Source: Hymenobacter sp. H14-R3
GTDB lineage: Bacteria; Bacteroidota; Bacteroidia; Cytophagales; Hymenobacteraceae
Reading direction: 5' to 3'
Length of the DNA: 64,000 bases
Assembly (NCBI RefSeq): GCF_030063445.1
Contig: NZ_JASITD010000006.1
Coordinates: 25,739 to 89,738, forward strand
Part shown: one piece after another, positions 17,822 to 27,000 of the stretch
How the letters are laid out: the number at the start of each line of letters is the position of its first letter
Numbering within the stretch: the first letter of the stretch is position 1
Made by a program: the position numbers and the translations under genes
Notes under the pieces: model-generated
Told to the model about the DNA's origin: nothing
The model's database searches: none
Seen by the model: the letters and a program-made list of their open reading frames with translations, nothing else

Positions 17822-17886
17822 CTTACGCAAAAATGGTTGTCATTGTAAACGCAACGAAGCGAAGCGTAGCAACCGTTTTGCGTAAG
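17822..17886. repeat. Imperfect inverted repeat with GCAACGAAGCG core
   Basis: Arms 17822-17839 and 17870-17886 pair with one bulge and one mismatch. The enclosed CATTGTAAACGCAACGAAGC resembles the intergenic palindromes often seen in Hymenobacter-like genomes. It ends just before the stop codon side of the convergent lipoprotein gene. Confidence 0.6.
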
Positions 17887-17894
17887 GCCGGTCT

Positions 17895-18185
17895 TTATTT
17901 CACCGTGGGCTCAATTGCCGGCGTGGTTGGTATTACCGCCGTGCCAGACGGTATGCGCGGGTGAGGCTTATAGATAGCCCCCGTAGCAAAGTCAACACCT
18001 ACCCCTAGCAAGCCAACCAAAAACACATCAATTATCAGGGCAGCTACCCGAACTTCCCGTTGCGGCTGTCCAGGCAGGGGCCTTGTGCGCTGGTACTCAG
18101 TAATATGCCCTCCAAATACCGTGGCACAACTGGAGAGCGTAGTAGCGATAAGCCCAAAGGCTAGTAACTGTCGAAGTTTAAACAT
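17895..18185 (-). CDS. Small membrane lipoprotein, paralogue A
   Basis: A 96-residue lipoprotein of unknown function. The lipobox LSSC (Cys20) is followed by ATVFGG. Next come a charged segment with PGQPQREVRV, a hydrophobic helix (AALIIDVFLVGLLGVG) and the motif VDFATGAIYKP. The upstream gene at 18302-18547 encodes a clear paralogue that shares all of these. The pair lies in tandem on the minus strand, separated by a perfect 32-bp inverted repeat. The C-terminal tail (PHPRIPSGTAVIPTTPAIEPTVK region) is specific to this copy. Confidence 0.7.
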   Translation of the reverse strand: MFKLRQLLAFGLIATTLSSCATVFGGHITEYQRTRPLPGQPQREVRVAALIIDVFLVGLLGVGVDFATGAIYKPHPRIPSGTAVIPTTPAIEPTVK

Positions 18186-18218
18186 GCAGAAAGTAGAAAA
18201 GGTGGGGAGCGTAGGGCA

Positions 18219-18296
18219 GCGACGCTACCTGACTAAGAAGCCGTGACTTTACCATCAGTAGTGGAAAGTCACGGCTTCTTAGTCAGGTAGCGTCGC
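18219..18296. repeat. Perfect 32-bp inverted repeat between the lipoprotein paralogues
   Basis: Arms 18219-18250 and 18265-18296 are exact reverse complements of 32 bases with a 14-nt loop. It lies five bases past the stop codon of the upstream (minus-strand) lipoprotein and before the next one. There is no T run. Confidence 0.95.
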
Positions 18297-18301
18297 GCTA
18301 C

Positions 18302-18547
18302 TTATTTGCCCGCAGGCTGCGGTTTGTAGATTGCGCCCGTTGCGAAATCTACGATGGTGCCAGGCCAGAATAAGATGATGTCGGCAATGAGCGCGCCAAC
18401 CCGTACGTCTCGCTGGGGCTGGCCAGCAACAGGCTTGGTTTTTTGGTAGCTGGATACAGAACCACCGAAAACGGTAGCGCAACTGCTTAGCGAAGAAAGG
18501 CTGGCAGCCAGCAAGCCAAAAGTTACTGCTTGTCTAAATCGAGTCAT
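18302..18547 (-). CDS. Small membrane lipoprotein, paralogue B
   Basis: An 81-residue lipoprotein paralogous to 17895-18185: lipobox LSSC (Cys23), then ATVFGG, PVAGQPQRDVRVGALIADI, a hydrophobic segment and VDFATGAIYKP at the C-terminus. It has a slightly longer signal peptide than paralogue A and no C-terminal extension. Function unknown. Confidence 0.7.
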   Translation of the reverse strand: MTRFRQAVTFGLLAASLSSLSSCATVFGGSVSSYQKTKPVAGQPQRDVRVGALIADIILFWPGTIVDFATGAIYKPQPAGK

Positions 18548-18614
18548 AGTATTTGGGTAAGGTGATTGTATAATGATTTATACAAATCATGCGCAAGCTA
18601 TAGCTATAACTTTG

Positions 18615-18986
18615 CTAATCCAAATAAATAACCTTTGTTGACGAAAACTTGTCGTGCCAAGCCATCTTGCGGCGGCTGAATAATAGGCTTATGGGCTCCA
18701 ATGGCAGGAAACGACAGATGGTGCGGATAAACAACTGCCCGCTGGTAGGGTCGGTATCGTCTTGCGTTACTAAATGAGTGCCGGTCAATAATTTGCCTAT
18801 CGTGCGCTTAAAAGCAATTTCTGCAATTGCGTAGTACATAAACATTACTCCAAATACGGCAAAACGGTAATATTCAGTCTTTATCAAGCCAACGGGCAGA
18901 ATACGCAACAGCGCCAAGAACAAGAATAAGACACAGCCAATGTCAACTGCCCAGTTGACAAAACGGCGCACTTTAGAAGCTTCCAT
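18615..18986 (-). CDS. RDD family membrane protein
   Basis: A 123-residue membrane protein with about three transmembrane helices. Family marks are the N-terminal VRRFVNWAVDIG (Arg and Asp), a central KRTIGKLLTGTHLV and the C-terminal WHDKFS. RDD proteins are often small transporters or membrane partners of unknown function. The gene is separated from the lipoproteins by about 70 bases and shares their strand. Confidence 0.75.
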   Translation of the reverse strand: MEASKVRRFVNWAVDIGCVLFLFLALLRILPVGLIKTEYYRFAVFGVMFMYYAIAEIAFKRTIGKLLTGTHLVTQDDTDPTSGQLFIRTICRFLPLEPISLLFSRRKMAWHDKFSSTKVIYLD

Positions 18987-19089
18987 AAAAAAAATAAACC
19001 GTACTGAGCTAGGTAAGCGGCAAGCAAAGCTACGTGTTTGCTGGCGCCTACTTGGTTCAGTACGGAAATAAATATTCTATCGCAGCTTA

Positions 19090-20415
19090 CTATGCAGGTA
19101 GCGGGTCGGTTTCATCCACTGTTGCCGGGCTGATAACGCGCAGCTGCACCATTTCTACCACGCGGCCGGTGCGGCTGAGCACCCGAAACTCGTAGGGCTC
19201 CAGCACGGCCACATCGCCAATTTCGGGAATGTTGCCATAGAGCACGTTGAGCAGGCCGCCCACGCTCTCGTAATCATCGCCCTCGGGCAGGGCAAAGGGC
19301 AGGTACTCGTTAGCGTCGGGAATGGCCGTGGAGGTATTCACGCGGTATTCGTTTTCCGAAATCTTCTCCACCACCGGTACCTCGTTGTCGTACTCGTCCT
19401 GGATTTCGCCCACCAGCTCCTCCATAATATCTTCGATGGTAACGATGCCCGACACGCCGCCAAACTCATCGCTCACCACGGCCATCACAATGTGCTTGCG
19501 CTGAAACTGGCGCAGCAGCCGGTTTATTTTCTTAGTTTCGGGCACAAAGTAGGCTGGGCGCATAATGCGCGCCAGCTCCAGCGGCTCGCCGCGCCGAATA
19601 ATGGGCAGCAAGTCCTTGACGTTGAGCACGCCCACAATATTGTCGATGTTGCCCTCAAAAACCGGCATGCGCGAGTAGCCCTCGCTGAAGATGGTTTCGA
19701 GCAGCTTTTCCTCTGAGGCATTCACGTCGAGGGCGGCCAGCTTGGTGCGGGGCACCATTATCTGCTTCACCATGCGGTCGTTGAACTGAAATACGTTCTC
19801 AATCAGCTCGTGCTCAGAGTCTTGTATCTCGCCGGTTTCCTTGCCCTGGTCAATGAGCAGGCGCAGCTCTTCGGCCGTGTGTACCTCGGTGCCGTGGGTC
19901 GATTTTACCCCAAATAGCCCCAGTAACAGGTTGGAAAGCTTGTTGAGCAGCCAGATAGCCGGGAACGTAACTATGTAGAAAAACCGCAGTGGAGCCGTGA
20001 TAAACAGCGTGGTAGCCTCCGGCTTCTGAATGGCCAGCACCTTGGGAGCCTGCTCACCAATAACGATGTGCAGGATGGTGATGGTGGCAAACGAGAACAC
20101 CAGCGCTACACTGTGCACCGTTTCGGGTGATAGCGTGAGGCCCAGGCTGTGAATAATGGCCAGTAGCACCTCGGCCACCACGCTCTCCCCAATCCAACCC
20201 AAGGCCAGCGAGGCCAGCGTAATGCCCAACTGGGTAGCCGAGAGGTAGGCATCCAGGTTGTGTAGCATCGTCTGCGTGAGCTTGGCCAGCCGGTTGCCCT
20301 CTTGAGCCCGCAAATCAATCTGTGAAGCACGCACTTTGACGAGCGCAAACTCGGCGGCGACGAAAAACCCGTTGACCAAGACCAGTAACAGGGTAAGCAG
20401 TATTTTTAAGCCCAT
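19090..20415 (-). CDS. CNNM/CBS-domain membrane protein (hemolysin C / CorC family)
   Basis: A 441-residue integral membrane protein. The N-terminal CNNM transmembrane domain (about residues 1-185, opening LLTLLLVLVNGFFVAAEFA) is followed by a CBS pair (about 205-325, including SRMPVFEGNIDNIVGVLNVKD and VVSDEFGGVSGIVTIEDI) and a C-terminal CorC_HlyC transporter-associated domain (about 345-430). Such proteins are implicated in Mg2+/Co2+ efflux or divalent metal homeostasis. ATG 20415 is preferred over an upstream TTG at 20451 because GAGGGGA lies at proper distance before it. Confidence 0.9.
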   Translation of the reverse strand: MGLKILLTLLLVLVNGFFVAAEFALVKVRASQIDLRAQEGNRLAKLTQTMLHNLDAYLSATQLGITLASLALGWIGESVVAEVLLAIIHSLGLTLSPETVHSVALVFSFATITILHIVIGEQAPKVLAIQKPEATTLFITAPLRFFYIVTFPAIWLLNKLSNLLLGLFGVKSTHGTEVHTAEELRLLIDQGKETGEIQDSEHELIENVFQFNDRMVKQIMVPRTKLAALDVNASEEKLLETIFSEGYSRMPVFEGNIDNIVGVLNVKDLLPIIRRGEPLELARIMRPAYFVPETKKINRLLRQFQRKHIVMAVVSDEFGGVSGIVTIEDIMEELVGEIQDEYDNEVPVVEKISENEYRVNTSTAIPDANEYLPFALPEGDDYESVGGLLNVLYGNIPEIGDVAVLEPYEFRVLSRTGRVVEMVQLRVISPATVDETDPLPA

Positions 20416-20706
20416 GTAGTCGGTTCCCCTCAGACGCTGACGGTCGGGCAACCTTTATAATAACAAAAGTACGGACTTTGACGGGGCAAGTTCATGTTCA
20501 GCTAAATAACCCGGCTTAGAAAGCCCCGGCAAGCTGCCTTATTGGGCGCGGCTACGGCAATGGGCGGGTAGGTGGTTTTGCTGGCGCATACCAATGTATA
20601 TAGTATTGATAAAAAGATACTTGCGGTTTGTTGCGGGCCTGCGTAAGCTGCCCCAGTGGCTTTGCAGCAAAGTCTGATTACCAGCTAATTGAGGAAATTG
20701 CTACGC
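20416..20706. other. Intergenic region before the tRNA-like gene
   Basis: About 290 bases between the CNNM gene and the terminator of the tRNA-like gene. No gene or clear regulatory site is seen. Confidence 0.5.
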
Positions 20707-20743
20707 AAAAAAGGCGCGCTTCCCTTCGGGAGCGCACCTTTTT
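20707..20743 (-). terminator. Terminator of the tRNA-like RNA gene
   Basis: A bulged hairpin of 13-16 bp around a CCCTTCGGG apex; read on the minus strand it ends in a run of T. It begins six bases after the tRNA 3' end. Confidence 0.8.
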
Positions 20744-20749
20744 AAGTGC

Positions 20750-20872
20750 TGTAGCGGAAGGACTTGAACCTCCATGAAGTAGTTAGGCAGTTGCTCCGAA
20801 AAGCGGCCGCTTTGTCCAGTTGCCTTCACCCCCGAGATAGGAGGGTGTGTCTGCCAGTTTCACCACACTACA
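20750..20872 (-). tRNA. Atypical tRNA-like gene, 123 nt, identity uncertain
   Basis: On the minus strand a tRNA-like fold can be drawn. The acceptor is TGTAGTG paired with CGCTACA, one G-U. The D arm GTGAAACTGGCAGACAC is of tRNA-Leu style. The anticodon stem is CCCTC/GGGGG with a 7-base loop CTATCTC, giving ATC at the anticodon position. The canonical T arm is GGAGG-TTCAAGT-CCTTC. Between anticodon and T arms lies a region of about 55 nt, far longer than a normal class II variable arm (10-24 nt), with its own AGGCA/TGCCT stem. No CCA is encoded. A Bacteroidota promoter and a terminator frame it, so it is probably expressed. It could be a tRNA with an oversized variable arm, a decayed tRNA, or a tRNA-mimic small RNA. 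Confidence 0.55.
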
Positions 20873-20910
20873 AGGGTTGGTATCGCCGCGCCGTTTGCGT
20901 TTTGATAGGT

Positions 20911-20943
20911 CAAAGGTAAGGCAATAATTTCTTTTTATGCAAA
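20911..20943 (-). promoter_or_regulatory. Promoter of the tRNA-like RNA
   Basis: On the minus strand TTTG (20943-20940), 21 nt, then TACCTTTG (20918-20911) matches the Bacteroidota TTTG...TAnnTTTG promoter. The expected start is a few bases below 20911, about 30-35 nt before the tRNA 5' end. Confidence 0.7.
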
Positions 20944-21055
20944 TTTTATTTAAAAAAGGTTAAAAAATTAATTAATTTTCAATTTAAAGGCTGCTTGGAT
21001 GCATAATCTTCAGTATTGTGCCTAACTTCGCTTTTTATTCTAAATTCCACCCCGA

Positions 21056-21550
21056 ATGTCCCGCCCTTACGAATTAGATGATACCGACCGACGTATCTTA
21101 AACTTACTGGTGCAAGATGCCAAGCTGCCCTACTCCGAAATAGCTCGGCAGCTGCACGTGTCGGGCGGCACCATCCACAGCCGCATGACGCGGCTGGAGG
21201 AGCTGGGCATTGTGCGCGGGGCTACCCTCGACCTGGATATGACGAAAGTGGGCTTCGGGATTCAGGCCTTCCTAGGAATATTTCTGCTAAAAAGCTCTTA
21301 TTGCGACAGCGTAATTGCGCAGCTGCGTGAAGTGCCGGAGGTTATCAGCCTGCACTTCACCACGGGTAGCTACAACTTATTTGCCCGGCTGGCTTGCCGC
21401 GATACCCAGCACCTGCGCAATGTGCTGCACGACATGGTGCAGCAGATAGAAGGTGTGGAGCGTACCGAAACCCTCATTTCGCTCGAAGAAGTGTTCAGCC
21501 GCGTTGTGCAGTTAGAGGCCGCCGCCCCGCTCGTGGCCGGAGCCGCCTAA
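21056..21550 (+). CDS. Lrp/AsnC family transcriptional regulator
   Basis: A 164-residue regulator. The N-terminal winged helix (YELDDTDRRILNLLVQDAKL onward to about residue 60) has the family motif YSEIARQLHVSGGTIHSRMTRLEELGIV. The C-terminal RAM/AsnC ligand-binding domain spans about 70-150. Its target genes are not apparent from this region. It is divergent from the tRNA-like gene and sits next to a strong terminator. Amino-acid-responsive control is expected from the family, but the ligand is unknown. Confidence 0.92.
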   Translation: MSRPYELDDTDRRILNLLVQDAKLPYSEIARQLHVSGGTIHSRMTRLEELGIVRGATLDLDMTKVGFGIQAFLGIFLLKSSYCDSVIAQLREVPEVISLHFTTGSYNLFARLACRDTQHLRNVLHDMVQQIEGVERTETLISLEEVFSRVVQLEAAAPLVAGAA

Positions 21551-21577
21551 GCTCTTGGCGACAGCGCCAGCAAGCCC

Positions 21578-21620
21578 ACAGAAAAGGCCTTCCCGAGCAA
21601 CTCGGGAAGGCCTTTTCTGT
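21578..21620. terminator. Strong bidirectional hairpin terminator
   Basis: A perfect 20-bp stem (21578-21597 with 21601-21620) with a CAA loop. It lies between the Lrp gene and a convergent small gene. Confidence 0.9.
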
Positions 21621-21634
21621 GTAGCGAGCTACAC

Positions 21635-21988
21635 CTACATTTTGACCTTAGTGGTGGTTTTGTTGGTTTTGTAGCGCATGTCGGCGGTGCCGTCGGCCTT
21701 TACGGGGCCGGTTTGGGTGGCCGTGGATTTTGTTGTCTTGTTGGACTTGTAGCGCATATCGGGCGTGCCGTCGGCTTTCACCTTGGCCGTCGGCCTGGTG
21801 GCGGCTGGTGCCATCATGCCGGTTTTGGCGGTCATGGTAGTGGTGTGCAACGTAGTGGCCGGGGCCATTTTGGTCGTCGTTGTTTTGGCCGAACTGCTCA
21901 TAGTGCTGGCGGCCGGGGCAGTTTGGGCTGAAGCCGAGAGGCTGCCAGCTACCAGCAAGGCGGTGAAGAAACCGAGAAGGCGTTTCAT
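21635..21988 (-). CDS. Exported Thr/Lys-rich repeat protein
   Basis: A 117-residue protein with a signal peptide (cleavage after ASAQ, residue about 22). The mature part is rich in Thr, Ala, Met and Lys. Two near-identical repeats occur at the C-terminus: VKADGTPDMRYKSNKTT and VKADGTADMRYKTNKTT. No catalytic motif is visible. Such short secreted repeat proteins are seen in Hymenobacter-like genomes; function unknown. Confidence 0.7.
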   Translation of the reverse strand: MKRLLGFFTALLVAGSLSASAQTAPAASTMSSSAKTTTTKMAPATTLHTTTMTAKTGMMAPAATRPTAKVKADGTPDMRYKSNKTTKSTATQTGPVKADGTADMRYKTNKTTTKVKM

Positions 21989-22548
21989 AAAACAGAAAAA
22001 AAAGGGGGAAGAGAACGCACTGCCTTGCCCGGCAGCAATTGGGCCGAAATATAGGCCATTTCCTGTTATAACTGGCGAGCCGTTGGCGCTGATTTACTAG
22101 CCGTTAGCCTTTATGTTGACTAGAAATTAGTTGTGGAAGCAATGTTAATCTGCGTTTGCCCAGCTACCCATTGTCTATCCGAACAGGCGCTGGGTGGGCT
22201 GCCAGGGTTGAGGCGGTAGCCCGCTCAGCGGTGCCAAAAATACGCTGGCAAGCGCGCTGAAAGAATTGCTACTCTTAGTTAGCATCTTCTGCCAGGCAAT
22301 GGGGTGATAGCGAACAGTTTTTACGCTGATTAGTAGAATATTGCAGGTAAGCTAATGTTAATTTAACTTAGATTAATTGCTTAGTAACAGTAGTGTCATT
22401 TTTGCATAAAATACTGAAATTCAGTATTTTATAAAATAAGTTTACACATTGCTTGCAATGTCGCCTCAGATAGGTGTGCTAAGCATGAAACTTTGCTAGG
22501 ATATTTGAGTAGGTACAGCTTCATTTGCGCACCCAACTATTCACACCC
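21989..22548. other. AT-rich intergenic region
   Basis: 560 bases with no convincing gene. It is markedly more AT-rich than its surroundings toward the right. It holds a perfect AT-rich palindrome at 22406-22432 and a small ACATTGC/GCAATGT palindrome at 22446-22461. Confidence 0.6.
22406..22432. promoter_or_regulatory. AT-rich perfect palindrome overlapping a possible promoter
   Basis: Arms 22406-22418 and 22420-22432 are exact reverse complements (core AAAATACTGAA). A possible TTTG at 22401-22404 and a TATTTTAT at 22425-22432 sit 20 nt apart, so the palindrome would cover a promoter, as an operator does. The promoter match is partial. Confidence 0.4.
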
Positions 22549-22749
22549 ATGAAAAATCTGTTACTCCTGGGCCTTGTGCTCACCGGCTTGCGCTTTGCCG
22601 GAGCCGCAATGGCTGCCCCCACCATGACCACCACCCTCACTACCACCGCCACCAACCAAAAAGCATCGCCCGACCGGCACCGCCGCAACATGCAGCGCCT
22701 GCACCGCCAATCACAGGTTCGCGTGCGCCAAAACAAGCGGGCGCGCTAA
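22549..22749 (+). CDS. Small basic exported protein
   Basis: A 66-residue protein. A signal peptide (MKNLLLLGLVLTGL to AMA, about residue 25) is followed by a Thr-rich linker and a strongly basic tail rich in Arg, His and Gln (RHRRNMQRLHRQSQVRVRQN). ATG 22549 is used; an in-frame upstream start at 22525 would put extra residues before the signal. No family is recognised. A terminator follows directly. Confidence 0.6.
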   Translation: MKNLLLLGLVLTGLRFAGAAMAAPTMTTTLTTTATNQKASPDRHRRNMQRLHRQSQVRVRQNKRAR

Positions 22750-22772
22750 ATACCAAGCCCATTTAAGCCAAC

Positions 22773-22807
22773 AAAAGCCCCTCGCTATTGCTAGCGAGGG
22801 GCTTTTT
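22773..22807. terminator. Terminator between the small basic gene and trxA
   Basis: A perfect 14-bp stem (22773-22786 with 22793-22806), 6-nt loop, A and T runs on the flanks. Confidence 0.9.
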
Positions 22808-22854
22808 AGTAAGAGTAATATTAATAACTATATTACCAGTGGTTTAGGCAAGAG

Positions 22855-23184
22855 CTAGGCCGAAACCTGAGCTTCTAGCTTCTGAGCCAGCACGTGCTTG
22901 GGCACAGCACCTACTTGCTTGTCTACAATCTGACCGTTCTTGAATACCAGCAGCGTCGGAATGCTGCGGATACCGAACTTCATGGAAGTCTGGGGGTTAG
23001 CATCAACGTCAACCTTGCCTACGATGACTTTGCCTTCGTATTCGCCAGCCAACTCTTCTACTACAGGGCCTACCATGCGGCAGGGGCCGCACCACTCGGC
23101 CCAGAAGTCCACGAGTACCGGCTTGTCCGAGTTGATAATCTCCTCGAAGTTGGCATCGGTTATTTCAATTGCTTTATGCGCCAT
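22855..23184 (-). CDS. trxA: Thioredoxin
   Basis: A 109-residue thioredoxin with the redox motif WCGPC at residues 31-35 and the cis-Pro segment RSIPTLLVF. There is no signal peptide, so it acts in the cytoplasm as a general disulfide reductant. Size and sequence are normal for bacterial thioredoxin 1. Confidence 0.97.
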   Translation of the reverse strand: MAHKAIEITDANFEEIINSDKPVLVDFWAEWCGPCRMVGPVVEELAGEYEGKVIVGKVDVDANPQTSMKFGIRSIPTLLVFKNGQIVDKQVGAVPKHVLAQKLEAQVSA

Positions 23185-23297
23185 GACGCTAAGGTTTAGT
23201 TAAGTGAAAAAACGTCCGGCGTGTACGGCCAACGCGGCTGCAAGGTAGCGGAATGGGAGTAAAACAACACGGAGTGGAGAAAGTTCAGCAGCCACTT

Positions 23298-23930
23298 TTA
23301 GGGTAGCTGGTAGCTCAGGCCCAGCGCGGCCAGGTTGCGAAAGCGCCGGTAGCGCGCATCGGGGCCTACTTCCTCATAGCCTGTCACGATATGGCTGTAG
23401 CCCACGCGCACACTCAGGTCCGCCGGCAGGGCCAGGCTGGCGTACAGCTCCGAGTTGAGCGAGCCCCGGTCTTTGGAGCCGCCCAGCAGCAGGTTTCCGC
23501 TGGTGGGTTGGGCTGCCCCTATGTTGTTGGTGCGCTCGAAGGTGACAGCGCGGGTCGGCCCGAAGCTAACGCCGCCCACATCGAGGTTGAAGCCCAGCCG
23601 CAACGGGCCGGCCACCCGGGCCCGCACGTGAAACGCCACGTTTACGGCCCCCGTGCGCGGGGAGGGCACAAATAGCTGCTGCGTGGCCCCGCCTTGCGGG
23701 TCCAGGGCCAGGGCATCGGCAAAGTAGTAGCTGCCGCGCACGCCCACGCCCGCCTGAAACCGTCCGGCCGCATCCAGCCCCCATAGCCGCCAGCCCGCTA
23801 TTGAGGTGTAATTGAGGGTTGGCCCTGCGGCCCCGGTTAAGTCCAGCATGGTGGCGTGGCGGCCGGGCGCGGTTTGGGCCGGGGCCAGCAGCGGCAAGCC
23901 GAGCAGCAGCGGTAGGAAATAGCGGCACAT
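23298..23930 (-). CDS. Exported putative outer-membrane barrel protein
   Basis: A 210-residue protein with a signal peptide (MCRYFLPLLLGLPLLAPAQ). The rest alternates short amphipathic strands with turns, such as GVGVRGSYYFADAL and LSVRVGYSHIVTGYEEVG, and ends LAALGLSYQLP, in the manner of small 8-strand outer-membrane barrels. No named family is recognised. It stands alone between trxA and dnaE on the minus strand. Confidence 0.6.
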   Translation of the reverse strand: MCRYFLPLLLGLPLLAPAQTAPGRHATMLDLTGAAGPTLNYTSIAGWRLWGLDAAGRFQAGVGVRGSYYFADALALDPQGGATQQLFVPSPRTGAVNVAFHVRARVAGPLRLGFNLDVGGVSFGPTRAVTFERTNNIGAAQPTSGNLLLGGSKDRGSLNSELYASLALPADLSVRVGYSHIVTGYEEVGPDARYRRFRNLAALGLSYQLP

Positions 23931-24024
23931 GGTCAGTTATTTTTGAAAGGGAGATGAAACACTGATGAAGACCACTTGCTAGACGTGACTGTTGCATAAC
24001 CCTTACAAAGTGCTTGCTGCCCGC

Positions 24025-27000
24025 CTAAATCAGCGAGCACACGTCGAGTTCAAATTCGTGCATCTTGTCGATAAAGGTCTTAGGCTCAATTTGAAAGCGG
24101 CGCGAAAACATGTCAACTGCCAGCCGCTCGTGGGGCTCTACAAACTGAATTTCGAGCCGCTTCGAACCTTTCGAATGTTCGATGGCTTCCTGCAAGCGGT
24201 CAATCATGGGGCCGGTTACGGTGCGTAAATCCAGCTTCACGCGCACTCCTTTGCTGAGCTTGTCAGCCACCTGGGCCAGGGGCTCCATGGTTTTTATCTT
24301 CATTTCCCACTGGTCCTGGGTGCCGTAGCGCAGCTCCATTTTGCCGCGGATGTACATGGGTGGCACCTGCTCCTGGGGGTAATTTTTGGGGTTGATGAGC
24401 GCACTGAAGCGCGTGTAGTCGTCGCGAAACAGCGCCAGGTTAATGCTGGAGTCGTAGTCCTCGATGTTGAATGAGGCCATGGGCTGGCCGCTTTTGGTGG
24501 TGCGGAACACCACGCCCGTGAGCAGACCGGCCACGTTCACATCCTTGCCTTTTTGCAGCTCCAGCTTGTCGAGCGGGCAGGTGCAGTAGGCGTCGATTTC
24601 CATGCGGTAGGCGTCGAGCGGGTGGCCCGAGAGGTAAAAGCCCACCACTTCCTTTTCGCGGCGCAGCTTCTCGCTGGGGCTCCAATCGTCGAGGTCCTGC
24701 ACCTTGGGCAGCGGGGCGGCCACCGCGCCAAACGCGCCGGCCCCGAAGAGGCTGTGCTGCGCCGACTCTTTAGCGGCCTGGTGCTGCTGGCCCAGCTTCA
24801 TGGCCTTTTCGATGAGGTTCTGGTCGCCGGCCGGGGCGTCCATAAACTGGCGGCGGTTGTATTTCTCGAAGCCATCGAACGCCCCGGCCTGCGCCAGGCT
24901 TTCCCAGGTTTTCTTGTTCACCGAGCGCAGGTTCACGCGCTTGGCAAAGTCGAACACGTCGGAGAAGTGGCCGCCTTTCTGGCGCTCTTCCACTAGCTCT
25001 AGTACAGCGGCTTCACCCGCGCCCTTCACGGCGGCCAGGCCAAAGCGAATCTGGTTTTCGCGAGGCACGTTGAATTTCTGCTCCGATTCGTTCACGTCGG
25101 GGCCCAGCACGGCCACACCCTGCTTGCGGGCTTCCTCAATAAAGAAGGTCACCTTCTTGATGTCACCCATGTTGTTGGTGAGCACGGCGGCCATGTACTC
25201 GGCCGGGTAGTTAGCCTTCAGATAGCCAGTCTGATACGCCACTACCGAGTAGGCGGCCGAGTGCGAGCGGTTAAATCCATACTCGGCAAACTTCTCCATT
25301 ACGTCGAAGACTTCATTGGCCTTCTTCGTCGGAATTTTATGCAGCTCGGCCGCGCCCTTGATAAACTTCTCGCGCTCCAGGGCCATCTTTTTCATGTCCT
25401 TCTTACCCATGGCGCGGCGCAGCAAGTCGGCCCCGCCGAGCGAGTAGCCGGCCAGAATCTGGGCCGTTTGCATAATCTGCTCCTGATACACCATGATGCC
25501 CTGGCTGTATTCCAGAATGGGTTTCAATAGCTCGTGCGGGTACTCCACGGGCTCGCGGCCGTGCTTGCGGTTGATGAAGTCGGGGATGAACTGCATCGGG
25601 CCGGGCCGGTACAGGGCGTTCATGGCAATCAGGTCCTCGATGTTGGTGGGCTTCAAGTCCTTGAGGTACATGCGCATACCCTCCGACTCGAACTGGAACG
25701 TGCCGATGGTGTCGCCGCGCTGGTAGAGCGCGTAGGTCTTTTCATCGTCGAGCGGAATGTTGTCGATGTCGATTTTAACGCCGTGGTTGCGCTCAATCAA
25801 GTTCATGGCATCCACGATGATGGTCAGGGTTTTGAGGCCCAGAAAGTCCATTTTGAGCATGCCGGCGCTCTCAATCACCTTGCCGTCGAACTGCGTCACG
25901 AGCAGGTCCGAGTCTTTGGAGGTCGAAACGGGGATGTACTTCGTGATGTCGTCGGGCGCGATAATTACGCCCGCCGCGTGAATGCCGGTGTTGCGTACCG
26001 AGCCTTCGAGCAGCTCGGCCAGCGCCAGAATCTGGCCCTTGAGGTCGGTTTTGTCGGCGCGCAGGGCTTGCAGCTCGGGCACGTCGCGGAAGGCGCCGGC
26101 CAGGGTGGTGCCGGGCTTCTCGGGCACGAGCTTGGCCATCTCGTTGGCGGCGGGCAGCGGCAGCTCCATCGCCCGCGCCACGTCCTTAATACTTGACTTG
26201 GCGGCCATGGTGCCGAAGGTGATAATCTGGGCCACCTGGGTTTTGCCGTACTTACCCACCACGTAGTCAATGACTTTCTGGCGGTTCACGTCGTCAAAGT
26301 CAATGTCGATATCGGGCATCGACACGCGCTCGGGGTTCAAAAAGCGCTCAAACAGCAGCGAGTACTTGATGGGGTCGATGTTGGTGATGCCCACGCAGTA
26401 GGCCACCGCTGAGCCCGCCGCCGAGCCCCGGCCCGGCCCCACAGCCACGCCCACCGAGCGCCCGTGGTTGATAAAATCCTGGGTAATAAGGAAATAGCCC
26501 GCAAAGCCCATCGTCTCAATAATGCGCAGCTCATAATCCAGACGCTCCTCAATCTCGGGCGTGCGCTCGGAGTAGCGGGGCGGCTTGGTCATCGTCACGG
26601 TGCCGTTGCCGGCCCCGGCGCCGAAGGCCCCCACGTAGGTCAGTTCGCGCAAAAACGCGTCGGCGGTGGCAAACTGGGGCGGCAGCGGAAAGTTGGGGAG
26701 CAGAATGTCGCGCGCCAGCTTGGGCGGCGTCACCTTATCCACAATTTCGTTGGTGTTATCCACACTTTCGGGCACGTCGATGAACAAGGCGTTCATCTGC
26801 TCCTGGGTCTTGAAAAAGAACTGGTCGTTGGCGAAGCCGAAGCGGCGCTTGCGCTGCTTGGGCGGCTTTTGCAGCTCCTCATCAATGCGCGAGAGCATGC
26901 GGCGGGCGTGCTCGTCGTTGCCGTGGTCGGCGCGCAGCTTGTCGAGCGTGTTGTAGTGCACGCGCTGGTCGGCGGTGAGAATAGTGTAGTAGTTCGTCTC

